Below are positions 17,356-25,112 of a stretch of DNA of 50,160 bases, piece by piece. The position numbers and the translations under genes were made by a program. Origin of the DNA: Faecousia sp. GTDB taxonomy: Bacteria; Bacillota; Clostridia; Oscillospirales; Oscillospiraceae. Position 1 is the stretch's first letter; every line of letters begins with the position of its first letter. Location of the stretch: contig JARIBV010000073.1 in the NCBI GenBank assembly GCA_029257335.1, positions 1 to 50,160 on the forward strand, written 5' to 3'. The notes under the pieces are model-generated. The model saw only the letters and a program-made list of their open reading frames with translations. It was not told where the DNA came from and ran no database searches.

Positions 17356-18288
17356 ATGAAGTTAAAATCCGTATGTCGGCGTTTCTTGATCGGCGTTGTG
17401 CTGTTGGGAATGGCTCTGCTCCTGGTACCTGGGGTGGAGGCTTCCGAGTATGGTGACGAGCGGCAAATTTTTGAATTTATGACCCAGCAGATGGGGCTGA
17501 ATCCGGCTGCGGCTTGCGGCATCATGGCCAATATGGAGGCGGAATCCAGTTTCAACCTGGTTTGTTATGGCGATGGTGGGTCCAGCTTTGGCTTGTGTCA
17601 GTGGCATGAAAGCCGTTTTGACGCACTCAAAACCTTTTGCAGGTCTCGTGGTTATGACTATCGGACTTTGGAAGGACAGCTCAATTTCCTGCTGTTTGAC
17701 CTGAGGAATGATTTTCCCAATACATACAAATACTTGAGAAGTGTTTCGAATGATTCTCAGGGCGCATATGATGCGGCCTATTACTGGTGTGTCAACTATG
17801 AGCGACCTGCTGGGATGGAGGAAGCCGGGGCCTACCGAGGCCGATTGGCGCAAAACAAGTACTGGAGACGCTTTGGCAGCTATGTTCCAGGAAACGGCGG
17901 CACTGCGGTAAGCTCCAACGGCCTGACTGGATTGGGCGGGTCCAGCAGCGTGTGGGACTCTCTGTTCTATTGGGAAAAGAATGAATCTTCTGAGGAAGAA
18001 GAAAAGCCGCAGACCCAGGAAGTGACACCGATGCCGGAAAGCAAAGGGGTGGAACAGCCTGCACCCACAGCCTCTACAGAATCCAGGGAAGTGCCTGAGA
18101 CCACGGAAGAAACGGAACCAATTCAGGACCAGGAGCAGTGTCAGCACCTGTTGCCCCAACATCCTCCTGCGATTCCCATGGTAGACGGAGAACCGCTTTT
18201 GGACGAGATGGTTTTTACCTGCAACTGCGGCGAGTTCGAGCTGCACTTTAATTCCAGCGCACCCATCATTACTTATGAAATTTCATAA
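17356..18288 (+). CDS. Secreted phage-tail-type lysozyme domain protein
   Basis: This 310-residue protein has an N-terminal signal sequence (basic KLKSVCRR, then a hydrophobic stretch to VPGVEA). A phage tail lysozyme domain (about residues 35-175) follows, with the conserved helix AAACGIMANMEAESSFN, the GSSFGLCQWH core and the WCVNYERPAG segment. The family cleaves peptidoglycan, and the Glu in NMEAES is the likely acid. A Glu/Pro/Thr-rich linker (about 210-265) leads to a short Cys-containing tail. ATG 17356 follows GAGGTGG. There are no other phage genes, so this is a cellular cell-wall hydrolase co-transcribed with the GntR regulator. Confidence 0.85.
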   Translation: MKLKSVCRRFLIGVVLLGMALLLVPGVEASEYGDERQIFEFMTQQMGLNPAAACGIMANMEAESSFNLVCYGDGGSSFGLCQWHESRFDALKTFCRSRGYDYRTLEGQLNFLLFDLRNDFPNTYKYLRSVSNDSQGAYDAAYYWCVNYERPAGMEEAGAYRGRLAQNKYWRRFGSYVPGNGGTAVSSNGLTGLGGSSSVWDSLFYWEKNESSEEEEKPQTQEVTPMPESKGVEQPAPTASTESREVPETTEETEPIQDQEQCQHLLPQHPPAIPMVDGEPLLDEMVFTCNCGEFELHFNSSAPIITYEIS

Positions 18289-18291
18289 AGA

Positions 18292-18330
18292 AAACCTGCT
18301 GCAAGGCTGTTGCTTTGCGGCAGGTTTCTT
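18292..18330 (+). terminator. Terminator after the lysozyme gene
   Basis: AAACCTGCTGCAA (18292-18304) pairs with 18314-18326 with one wobble, followed by a T-rich stretch. Confidence 0.8.
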
Positions 18331-18457
18331 TATTTGCACAGTTGCCTGTTGATTTCGTGGATGTGGGCTTTGCTGGATGTGAAGATTTTTGGCCGCTGCA
18401 TCAATCGGCAAATGGTGCGGATGCGGTCAATGACTTCATTTTCCCCTTAAACTGAAA

Positions 18458-18503
18458 AAACGGTACGAAAGCATAGGAACTTCCCACTGCTTTTGTACCG
18501 TTT
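18458..18503 (-). terminator. Terminator of the MoxR-VWA-radical SAM operon
   Basis: A 16-bp stem with one wobble (left arm AAACGGTACGAAAGCA at 18458-18473, right arm 18488-18503) begins 11 bases beyond the radical SAM stop. In the minus direction it exits into a short T run. Confidence 0.75.
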
Positions 18504-18514
18504 CTTTCTAAAAT

Positions 18515-19351
18515 TCAGGAAAACCGACGGGCATACCCGCACTTGCGGCACAACTCTTCTGCGGCCTTTCCCTGAGAAAAGCCATCATAGATGGCATTTG
18601 CTCTGGGAGAATTCAAAATTTCTTCCAAATCCTGTTCAAAGAGGTTTCCTAAGGAAATATCACCTTCGTGATCCAGGCAGCAGGGTACCACGGTCCCGTC
18701 GCACAACACACCCAGCTGGTCCCGGAGTCCGTAGCAGAATACCCGGCTTCCTCCTTCCGGCGCACTGAGGTCCGGCCAGTCGAATTTATCCCCATATTCC
18801 AGATAAATTCGGTTTCCGATTCGGGTGCCCCGCCGCTCTTTTACCCAGGGGAGAGGGAAGTGGGCTTCCATGGAGGACAAAATCTCCTGATTTTTACGGT
18901 CCTGCCCTCCGTGATTCCATAGACGATAGCTCACCAGCTTCTTTCCCTGGGCGGCCCGGCCAAAGGAGAAGCACTGCTCTAAATAGGTTTCAAAGGGAAT
19001 GGCCAGGTCGTTGGCCTCAAAGGCGTGCAGGGAGACATTGACCTTGTGCAGAGCAGGGGCAGCCAGCAGGATTTTCTGCTGCCGGGCGAGCAGCGTGCCG
19101 TTGGTGGTGAGAATCACCCGAAACCCGGCTTCGTGGGCAAGGGCTAGGAAGTCCTCCAGCTCCGGGTGACACAGAGGCTCTCCCATAAGGTGAAAGTAGA
19201 GAAAGTCTGTGTAAGGGTGAAGCTTGGGCAGGAGCTTTGAAAACTCATGGCGGTTCATGGCCCGGGGCGGGCGCTTTGTGCCCGGACAGAAGGCACAGCG
19301 AAGGTTGCATAGATTGGAAATCTCCACATAAATTTTAGCGAAACGCTTCAT
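18515..19351 (-). CDS. Radical SAM / SPASM-domain protein
   Basis: This 278-residue protein has the radical SAM cluster motif CNLRCAFC (Cys15, Cys19, Cys22), followed by the MGEPLCHPELEDF (GGEP-like) and TTNGTLL segments of the barrel. The C-terminal SPASM-type cysteines (CDGTVVPCC and CRKCG) bind an auxiliary cluster. Family members modify peptides, proteins or cofactors; the substrate is unknown. The start is ATG 19351, preceded by AGGAGG six bases upstream; the frame extends upstream inside the VWA gene but that is antisense-frame noise. It is the last gene of the MoxR-VWA operon, 20 bases after the VWA stop. Confidence 0.88.
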   Translation of the reverse strand: MKRFAKIYVEISNLCNLRCAFCPGTKRPPRAMNRHEFSKLLPKLHPYTDFLYFHLMGEPLCHPELEDFLALAHEAGFRVILTTNGTLLARQQKILLAAPALHKVNVSLHAFEANDLAIPFETYLEQCFSFGRAAQGKKLVSYRLWNHGGQDRKNQEILSSMEAHFPLPWVKERRGTRIGNRIYLEYGDKFDWPDLSAPEGGSRVFCYGLRDQLGVLCDGTVVPCCLDHEGDISLGNLFEQDLEEILNSPRANAIYDGFSQGKAAEELCRKCGYARRFS

Positions 19352-19371
19352 AGGGTACCTCCTGAGTGCCG

Positions 19372-20658
19372 TCATCCCTTGCTGCCAACCGCCAGCTTCC
19401 GACAGGCGGCAGCCAGAGCCTGAAGGGTACTGCAAGATACCATGGGGCACAGGGCGGACATGGTTTGCACGGAGTTCAGATACGGCCACTGAGAGGCCGG
19501 AATGGGATTCAGCCACAGCACATCCCCGGACAGCCGCTTTGCGTCCAAAAGGGCCTTGATGGCCCGGGGCTGGTCGATGGTTTTGGCATCGGAAAGAATA
19601 ATAAGAGTGGTAGACCCGGTGAGAGGACAGGGGCGGCGGGCCATGAGCTTTTCCAAAGCGGTACCCAAATCCGTACCTCTGCCATACAGACCGGATTTTT
19701 TTACATACTCCCGAAACAGGGACATATTTTGCAGACTGAAGGGGTCTGCCTGGTATAGATCCTGCGAAAAGAGGTAGGTTTCGGAATTTTCTGCCACCTG
19801 ATTGAGGGACTGGATAAACCGCAGTGCAAATTCCGAAAACTGCACCATAGAGCCGGATACATCGCACAAAAGCACCAATCGCCGCCGACGGCTCCGCTTT
19901 TTCCGGTAGCACAGCTGGTACAAGCTGCCGCCGGTCTGAAGACCCTTGCGGATGGTGCGACGAAAATCAAGGGTCCCCGTGTGACCGTGGCGGCGGCGCT
20001 TGGCGGAAAGTTCGCCGTTGAGCTGCCGGGTAATGGTCTGGATCATGGAAATGGCCTTGGGGATCTCGGTATCACGAAACTTGGTGATGTCCCGGTAGAG
20101 AATGCCCAGCTCCGGGTCCATCTCCATGCAGTCCACCCCGGCGGAGTCCATGCGCATCTGCTGCTCCAAAATGGCCTTGGTGAACACGGAGTGGATGAAA
20201 TTATTGTAGAGATTCGGATTTCTCTGGGAACTTTCCTTATATTTTTCCATGAATTGCTGGAGTTTCTGACGCTGAGACTGGGGAATGGTGGCGTAGATCT
20301 CCTGCTGCTCCTGACTGAGCTCCATAGGGCTGCCGTTGATTTGCAGCTCTTCCTGGACCTCCTGGCGCTGCTGCTGCTGACAGGATTCCTCCTGCTGATG
20401 CTTCTTGGCCAGCTCCTCCATAGCCTCCCGGGAGAGGAAAAACCCATCAAACACCCGGTCAAAGGTGGTTTGCTCCTCCCGGGTCTTGGCATAGATGGCT
20501 CTGAGGGCTGCTTTCACTCGGGTTCGATCCTCAAAGCCCAGGGCAATGAGGATCCTTCCGGCATCGGCGGTCTCGGAAGGACTGACCGTAAGCCCTTCTT
20601 TTTGCAGCATTCGCCCAAAGAGGGAGAGCTTCTCCAGATAGACCTTGGGGTCAGACAT
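19372..20658 (-). CDS. VWA-domain protein of the CoxE type
   Basis: This 428-residue protein has a helical, Gln-rich N-terminal half and a C-terminal von Willebrand A domain. The MIDAS metal site is LLCDVSGSM (Asp266-x-Ser268-x-Ser270) and the second loop is GRGTDLGTAL. CoxE-type VWA proteins pair with MoxR ATPases as a chaperone or metal-insertion machine for a client enzyme. The gene overlaps the upstream MoxR gene by eight bases, so the pair is translationally coupled. No signal peptide or membrane segment is seen, so it acts in the cytoplasm. Confidence 0.88.
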   Translation of the reverse strand: MSDPKVYLEKLSLFGRMLQKEGLTVSPSETADAGRILIALGFEDRTRVKAALRAIYAKTREEQTTFDRVFDGFFLSREAMEELAKKHQQEESCQQQQRQEVQEELQINGSPMELSQEQQEIYATIPQSQRQKLQQFMEKYKESSQRNPNLYNNFIHSVFTKAILEQQMRMDSAGVDCMEMDPELGILYRDITKFRDTEIPKAISMIQTITRQLNGELSAKRRRHGHTGTLDFRRTIRKGLQTGGSLYQLCYRKKRSRRRRLVLLCDVSGSMVQFSEFALRFIQSLNQVAENSETYLFSQDLYQADPFSLQNMSLFREYVKKSGLYGRGTDLGTALEKLMARRPCPLTGSTTLIILSDAKTIDQPRAIKALLDAKRLSGDVLWLNPIPASQWPYLNSVQTMSALCPMVSCSTLQALAAACRKLAVGSKG

Positions 20659-21496
20659 GACATTCCTCCAGAGCGGAAAAATCTTCGCTGTTTTTCAGCA
20701 CAAACCCAGCAGTTTTCAGCATGGCATCGGGGGTCAGCTCCCGGATTCCCAGAGCGTCCAGTGCGGCGGCCCAGTCCAAGGTTTCTGCGATGGAGGGTTT
20801 TTTCATAATGCTTTCGTTGGAGCGGAGCTTCTGCACCGCAAGAGCCACCTGCGCACACAGCCGGTCGTCCACATGGGGCAGCTTTGCCCGCAAAATAGAA
20901 AGCTCCTTTTCCAGATCGGGGTACTGGATGTAGAGATATGCACAGCGGCGGCGCAGGGCTTCGGAAAGGGGTCTGGCCCGGTTGGAGGTCAGGACCACAA
21001 AGGGAACAGACCTGGCCCGGATGGTGCCCACCTCGGGGATGGAGACCTGCATTTCGGAAAGAAGCTCCAGCAGGAATGCCTCAAATTCCTCGTCTGCCTT
21101 GTCGATTTCATCAATCAGAAGTACCACGGGCTTTTCTGAGCGGATGGATTTCAGCAAAGGCCGCTCCAGCAGATATTCGTCGCTGAACAGGCCCCGGGTC
21201 AGGGCATCTTTGTCCTGGGTTCCCATATTCACCTGGATGGACAGGAGCTGCTTTTGATAGTTCCATTCGTACAGGGCTTTGCTTTCGTCCAGACCTTCAT
21301 AGCATTGCAGACGCACCAGGTCTCTGTCCAGCGCCTGGGCCATGACCTTGGCAATTTCTGTCTTGCCGACACCGGCGGCGCCTTCTATCAGCAGAGGGCG
21401 GCCCAGCTCCAAAGCCACCCCCAGAACGGTCAGCAGGGTGTCGTCATAGACATAGTGGGCGGCATCCATTTTTTCTTTCAGTTGTTTGAGATCCAT
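20651..21496 (-). CDS. MoxR-family AAA+ ATPase
   Basis: This 281-residue AAA+ protein has Walker A GAAGVGKT (residues 39-46) and Walker B VVLLIDEID (Asp129-Glu130). The sensor-1 segment is VVLTSNRARPL and the arginine finger region is EALRRRCAYLYI. MoxR ATPases form hexamers that, with VWA partners, remodel client proteins or help insert metal or cofactors. A GAAAGGAG site precedes ATG 21496. It is the first gene of a three-gene operon with a CoxE-like VWA protein and a radical SAM enzyme. The client is not evident, as no dehydrogenase or gas-vesicle gene lies nearby. Confidence 0.9.
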   Translation of the reverse strand: MDLKQLKEKMDAAHYVYDDTLLTVLGVALELGRPLLIEGAAGVGKTEIAKVMAQALDRDLVRLQCYEGLDESKALYEWNYQKQLLSIQVNMGTQDKDALTRGLFSDEYLLERPLLKSIRSEKPVVLLIDEIDKADEEFEAFLLELLSEMQVSIPEVGTIRARSVPFVVLTSNRARPLSEALRRRCAYLYIQYPDLEKELSILRAKLPHVDDRLCAQVALAVQKLRSNESIMKKPSIAETLDWAAALDALGIRELTPDAMLKTAGFVLKNSEDFSALEECHV

Positions 21497-21523
21497 AATG
21501 TGCTCCTTTCGTTCTCTGCCCTT

Positions 21524-21552
21524 ATTGTAACAGATTTTCCGGGCATGAGCAA
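21524..21552 (-). promoter_or_regulatory. Promoter of the MoxR operon
   Basis: On the minus strand TTGCTC (21552-21547) and TACAAT (21529-21524) are 17 bases apart, about 28 bases before the MoxR start. Confidence 0.55.
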
Positions 21553-21628
21553 CGCAATTCTAAAGAGATTATAGAAAAACCATCCCATATCGTCCGTGAC
21601 AAGATCACCTCTGGCTATGATATTACAC

Positions 21629-21657
21629 TTGCAAATGCTTCTACTATGTGCTATGAT
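21629..21657 (+). promoter_or_regulatory. Promoter of the DarA-like gene
   Basis: TTGCAA (21629-21634) and TATGAT (21652-21657) are separated by 17 bases, divergent from the MoxR promoter. Confidence 0.55.
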
Positions 21658-21701
21658 AGATAAAACAAGCGGCCCACAGCCGTATGGAAAGGGTGTTTAT
21701 T

Positions 21702-22055
21702 ATGGCAAATAATGTCTGTGATAAGATGATTATGGCGATCTTACAGGGAGATGACTATGAGCAGGTCATTCGGGCGCTGAACCGTAGCGGCTTTTATGTC
21801 ACGGTGCTGAACTCTGTGGGTGGTTTCCTGAAAAAGCGGAGCGTCACCATTATGGTGGGTCTGGAACATACCCGGCTGGATGAGGCCCTGCAGATCCTCA
21901 AGGACAATGCAGGCCAGCGCTCTGAAACTGTGTATCAGAATACAATGCCCACATTTGGCAGTGAGCCTCCCATGATGCCCGTCATTCCGGTGCAGGTTCC
22001 CTGCGGCGGTGTCACCGTCTTCGTGCTGGACATCTCCCAGATGGAGCGGTTTTAA
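21702..22055 (+). CDS. darA: Cyclic-di-AMP receptor, PII-like (DarA/PstA family)
   Basis: This 117-residue PII-like protein matches the DarA/PstA (YaaQ) family in length and in its landmark segments: MIMAILQGDDYEQVIRALN, then GFYVTVLNSVGGFLKKRSVT and the C-terminal strand GGVTVFVLDISQMERF. These trimers bind cyclic di-AMP at subunit interfaces and relay the signal to unknown targets. ATG 21702 follows an AAAGGG site; an in-frame ATG at 21684 is less well placed. The gene is monocistronic with its own promoter and terminator. Confidence 0.9.
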   Translation: MANNVCDKMIMAILQGDDYEQVIRALNRSGFYVTVLNSVGGFLKKRSVTIMVGLEHTRLDEALQILKDNAGQRSETVYQNTMPTFGSEPPMMPVIPVQVPCGGVTVFVLDISQMERF

Positions 22056-22079
22056 GACTCGATAAAAGAATACGAAAGT

Positions 22080-22117
22080 GGTACCCGGGAGTGAGCGGCT
22101 CCCGGGTACCGTTTTTT
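22080..22117 (+). terminator. Terminator after the DarA-like gene
   Basis: A perfect 12-bp stem (GGTACCCGGGAG at 22080-22091, complement 22099-22110) is followed by GTTTTTT. Confidence 0.92.
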
Positions 22118-22173
22118 GTATCAACATGGATGCCGTTTCGTGAAAAGAAAAGGTAGATTTGTTCATATCTCGA

Positions 22174-22182
22174 TGATATAAT
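22174..22182 (+). promoter_or_regulatory. Extended -10 upstream of the 22324 gene
   Basis: TGATATAAT at 22174-22182 is a perfect extended -10 element (TGnTATAAT). No good -35 is visible. It would serve the following three-gene cluster. Confidence 0.45.
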
Positions 22183-22323
22183 TTTAATGAGACATTCAGA
22201 TAAATCTCTTGCATGTCGGATGGAAAGAAACAGTGGAGCTTAGCCCAAACTTTCCATGGGTGGGAAGTGGTGGGATAGGTCAGAGAGACGAATTTTAGAG
22301 AAAAAACGCCGGAGGAATGGAAC

Positions 22324-23325
22324 ATGGGAGAAAAATCACCAACGCTGCCTCAGTGGGAGAAGCTTTACCGAGAGGCAGAGCAGATTGAAGCCCTGGAACC
22401 CTGGGAGCTTTTGTGGGACACAGATCTGGTGGAAGTGATGGTGCCGGGGCGGGAACGCCCGGTTTACTGCGCAGTGCTGGGTCACGCCGGAGAGAATCTG
22501 GGGGTCAATGTGTATGATTCCACAGAGGGACTGGAACGCCTCAGCCGCCTCATCAATGCCCCGGAAGGAGAAAACCAGCTGCTTCATATTTATGAGCAGG
22601 AGTTTACAGGCTGCTTCTTTGGGCCAAAGGAAGAGCTGATGGTCCCTGACCTCAGCGTGCTCAAGCAGTTGGGCCGGAGCTATGACAGGCAGTGGATCTA
22701 TTTTCGATCGGAAAAGCCGGGGTATATTCCCTGGTATTTGGATGCGGACCAGGCGGAGCTGATGACCTGGGCCTTGGAAGGACTGCGGGCGTGTACGCAG
22801 TGGCTCCGTATGGGGAAGATTCAGGCAGAATATGACCGGGAGCGATTTTTGAGCTGCAAACGGCAGGGCGATCAGTGGGAAATTACCCAGACCACGCCTC
22901 CTGAAATCTTTGAATATTTCCCCCGGCTGGTGATGGAAGAGGAAGAACTTGCCCCTCTGCGGCAGGCAGAGAAACTGGACATGGTGCTGGAACTGGACAG
23001 CTTCTATATTCCCACCCCCATTCAGCCGGAACCGGGAAAGCCCGGCTATTTCCCCAGAGCCACCGTGCTTCTGAATCGGGAGAATGGTATGTGTATCCGA
23101 CAGGAGACGGGAAAGGCAGAGGATGATTTCCATGAGACGGCGCTTTCCATGGTGTCTCAGTTTATTGCCGGGGAAGGCTGCCCCGCCACCATCTGCATCC
23201 GGGATGATCGGCTGTATGGGGTGGTGTATGATCTGTGTCAGGTTCTGGAGATCCGCCTGATGGTGGGCAGCGGCATGCCTGCGGCGGATCACTATTTCAA
23301 TGAAATTCTGCAATGTATGCAATAA
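22324..23325 (+). CDS. Hypothetical protein, possibly DUF7309/DUF6930-like
   Basis: This 333-residue acidic, soluble protein has no signal peptide or membrane helix. It opens with WEKLYREAEQIEALEPWELL, which resembles the N-terminal domain of uncharacterised proteins that carry a DUF6930-type C-terminal domain (here about residues 210-330, EELAPLRQAEKLDMVLELD onward). No catalytic motif is evident. GGAGG lies eight bases before ATG 22324. The gene is 30 bases upstream of the amidohydrolase gene in the same direction and is probably co-transcribed. Family assignment is from memory of the pattern and is uncertain. Confidence 0.75.
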   Translation: MGEKSPTLPQWEKLYREAEQIEALEPWELLWDTDLVEVMVPGRERPVYCAVLGHAGENLGVNVYDSTEGLERLSRLINAPEGENQLLHIYEQEFTGCFFGPKEELMVPDLSVLKQLGRSYDRQWIYFRSEKPGYIPWYLDADQAELMTWALEGLRACTQWLRMGKIQAEYDRERFLSCKRQGDQWEITQTTPPEIFEYFPRLVMEEEELAPLRQAEKLDMVLELDSFYIPTPIQPEPGKPGYFPRATVLLNRENGMCIRQETGKAEDDFHETALSMVSQFIAGEGCPATICIRDDRLYGVVYDLCQVLEIRLMVGSGMPAADHYFNEILQCMQ

Positions 23326-23355
23326 TGAAATCAAACCAAGAAGGAGTATGATCGT

Positions 23356-24513
23356 ATGCTGCTGATTCAAAACGGACATATTAAGACCATGGCGGGCCTG
23401 GAACTGGAAAACGGCCAGATCCTCATTGGCGATGACGGAAAAATCCTGGAAGTGGGGCAGTGCCTGAACGCACCGGAAGGGGCCCGGGTGATCGATGCAC
23501 AGGGCCGGCTGGTGACCCCCGGCTGTGTGGAGGCCCATTGCCACATTGGTCTGGACAACGAAGGCATGGGATGGGAAGGCCACGATTATAATGAAATCAT
23601 CGAGCCTCTGACCCCTCAGCTTCGGGCCATTGACTCGATCAATCCCCAGGATGAAGCCTTTGGTCTGGCTTTGCAGGGAGGCGTTACCACTGCCTGCACC
23701 GGCCCCGGCAGTGCCAATGTGGTGGGCGGTACCTTTGCGGCCATCAAGCTCTGGGGCAATCGGGTGGATAAGATGGTGGTCAAGAGCCCCCTGGCCATGA
23801 AGTGCGCCTTTGGAGAGAATCCCAAGCGATGCTATGGCGCCTCTATGAAAAAGAGCCCCATGACCCGCATGGGAACGGCGGCACTTTTGCGGGAGCTGCT
23901 GTTCAAGTCGCAGGAGTACGCCCGGGAAAAGAAGGAAGGAAAAAATCCTAAATTTGACATGAAGCTGGAAGCCATGATTCCTGTTGTGGAGGGAGAAATC
24001 CCCCTGAAGGCCCATGCCCACCGTGCCGATGATATTTTTACCTCCATCCGGATCGCAAAGGAATTCGGGGTAAAGCTGACCCTGGATCACTGCACCGACG
24101 GTGCCCTCATTGCCGAGGAGCTGGGGCAGGAGGGTCTGCCTGCCTTTGTGGGCCCCTCCTTTGGCAGCAAGACCAAAATTGAACTGAGAAACAAGAGCTT
24201 CACCACCGCCGCAGAGCTTCACCATGCCGGGGTGCCTGTCAGCATCATCACCGATGCCCCCGTTATCCCGCTGCAATATCTGCCCCTGTGTGCCGCGCTG
24301 GCAGTCCAGGGTGGTCTGGAACAGGAGGAGGCGTGGAAGGCCATCACCATCAATCCGGCCACCTATACCGGGATCGCTGACCGGGTGGGCAGTCTGGAGA
24401 AGGGGAAGGACGGCGATGTGGTCATCTGGACCGCAGACCCCATGCAGACCGTTGGTGCAGAATCCTGGATGACGGTGGTGGACGGAAACATCGTATACAG
24501 AGCGGAGGATTGA
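23356..24513 (+). CDS. Amidohydrolase-family metal hydrolase
   Basis: This 385-residue protein has the metal ligands of the amidohydrolase superfamily in order: His61 and His63 (EAHCHIG), His220/His222 (KAHAHRADD), His245 (TLDHC) and Asp300 (IITDAPV). They are set in a TIM barrel flanked by an N-terminal and C-terminal beta sandwich (MLLIQNGHIKTM; VGSLEKGKDGDVVIW). It resembles imidazolonepropionase-like and cyclic-amide hydrolases. The substrate is not evident. A good AAGGAG site precedes the ATG. The Gly/Cys-rich gene follows after three bases, indicating translational coupling. Confidence 0.88.
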   Translation: MLLIQNGHIKTMAGLELENGQILIGDDGKILEVGQCLNAPEGARVIDAQGRLVTPGCVEAHCHIGLDNEGMGWEGHDYNEIIEPLTPQLRAIDSINPQDEAFGLALQGGVTTACTGPGSANVVGGTFAAIKLWGNRVDKMVVKSPLAMKCAFGENPKRCYGASMKKSPMTRMGTAALLRELLFKSQEYAREKKEGKNPKFDMKLEAMIPVVEGEIPLKAHAHRADDIFTSIRIAKEFGVKLTLDHCTDGALIAEELGQEGLPAFVGPSFGSKTKIELRNKSFTTAAELHHAGVPVSIITDAPVIPLQYLPLCAALAVQGGLEQEEAWKAITINPATYTGIADRVGSLEKGKDGDVVIWTADPMQTVGAESWMTVVDGNIVYRAED

Positions 24514-24516
24514 TTC

Positions 24517-24906
24517 ATGGGATGTGAAACCTGTGGCAGCTGCGGCGGATGTGGCGGCTGCGGAGGTGGCGGAGGCTGCAACGGCTGCCGCTCGGCCCTG
24601 TATCTGACGGAACCGGAGATCCTGATCCTGGAAAAACTGGGGGAGGTGGCGTTCCTTCCTGTGGCCCGACGGGTGGACACCATGGACCCTGTATGCCTGG
24701 AGCCTCTGGGATATGCCAGAGAGGATGTGTGCCGGATTTTGGAACACCTGTCCCTGAAAGGCCTGGTGAGTCTGGACTTTGACAAGCCGCTTACGAATTT
24801 TGACTATACTGCCTATGGGGCCTACCCTCTCCGGGGAAGTGTGGCGCTGACGGCTCGTGGTCAGGAAGTTCTGGATCGCCTCAGCTTGCAGGGAATGGAC
24901 GAATAA
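24517..24906 (+). CDS. Gly/Cys-rich protein with winged-helix-like C-terminal part
   Basis: This 129-residue protein begins with a striking glycine/cysteine tract: cysteines at 3, 6, 9, 12, 15, 21 and 24 separated mostly by glycines (CGSCGGCGGCGG). Residues 30-125 look like a small helical or winged-helix domain (ILILEKLGEVAFLP, then EDVCRILEHLSLKGLVSLD and GSVALTARGQEVLDRLSLQ). I do not recognise a named family. The tract could bind a metal or iron-sulfur cluster. Starting three bases after the amidohydrolase stop, it is translated from the same mRNA and may regulate or assist that enzyme, which is inference. Confidence 0.85.
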   Translation: MGCETCGSCGGCGGCGGGGGCNGCRSALYLTEPEILILEKLGEVAFLPVARRVDTMDPVCLEPLGYAREDVCRILEHLSLKGLVSLDFDKPLTNFDYTAYGAYPLRGSVALTARGQEVLDRLSLQGMDE

Positions 24907-25000
24907 AACACAGATTGGATTTGCGCCTTCTGTTTTCCACGGCAACACAGGAGGGCTGTGGAAAAACAGGGACTTGTGGGAGTGCGGATTCGTAACAGAC

Positions 25001-25030
25001 AAAAGGCTTCCTTGCCTGAGGAAGCCTTTT
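25001..25030 (+). terminator. Terminator after the amidohydrolase cluster
   Basis: AAAAGGCTTCC (25001-25011) pairs perfectly with 25020-25030, which ends in TTTT. It separates the cluster from the bile salt hydrolase gene. Confidence 0.85.
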
Positions 25031-25112
25031 GATATTCGGTTCAGCAGAAGCTTCCGGGCTTTCGTGCCAGGCAGAGGACTGACCGTGCATTTTGCGTATT
25101 GGAGGAAATCAT

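Noticed and set aside
17356..18288. Prophage remnant suggested by the phage tail lysozyme domain
   Set aside because: The protein has its own signal peptide and linker, its neighbours are a GntR regulator and a radical SAM operon, and no structural, integrase or packaging gene is seen.
18331..18450. Short minus-strand frame between two terminators, reading VIDRIRTICRLMQRPKIF
   Set aside because: It lacks a start codon and ribosome site after an in-frame stop and has no recognised relatives, so I treat it as non-coding or a decayed fragment.
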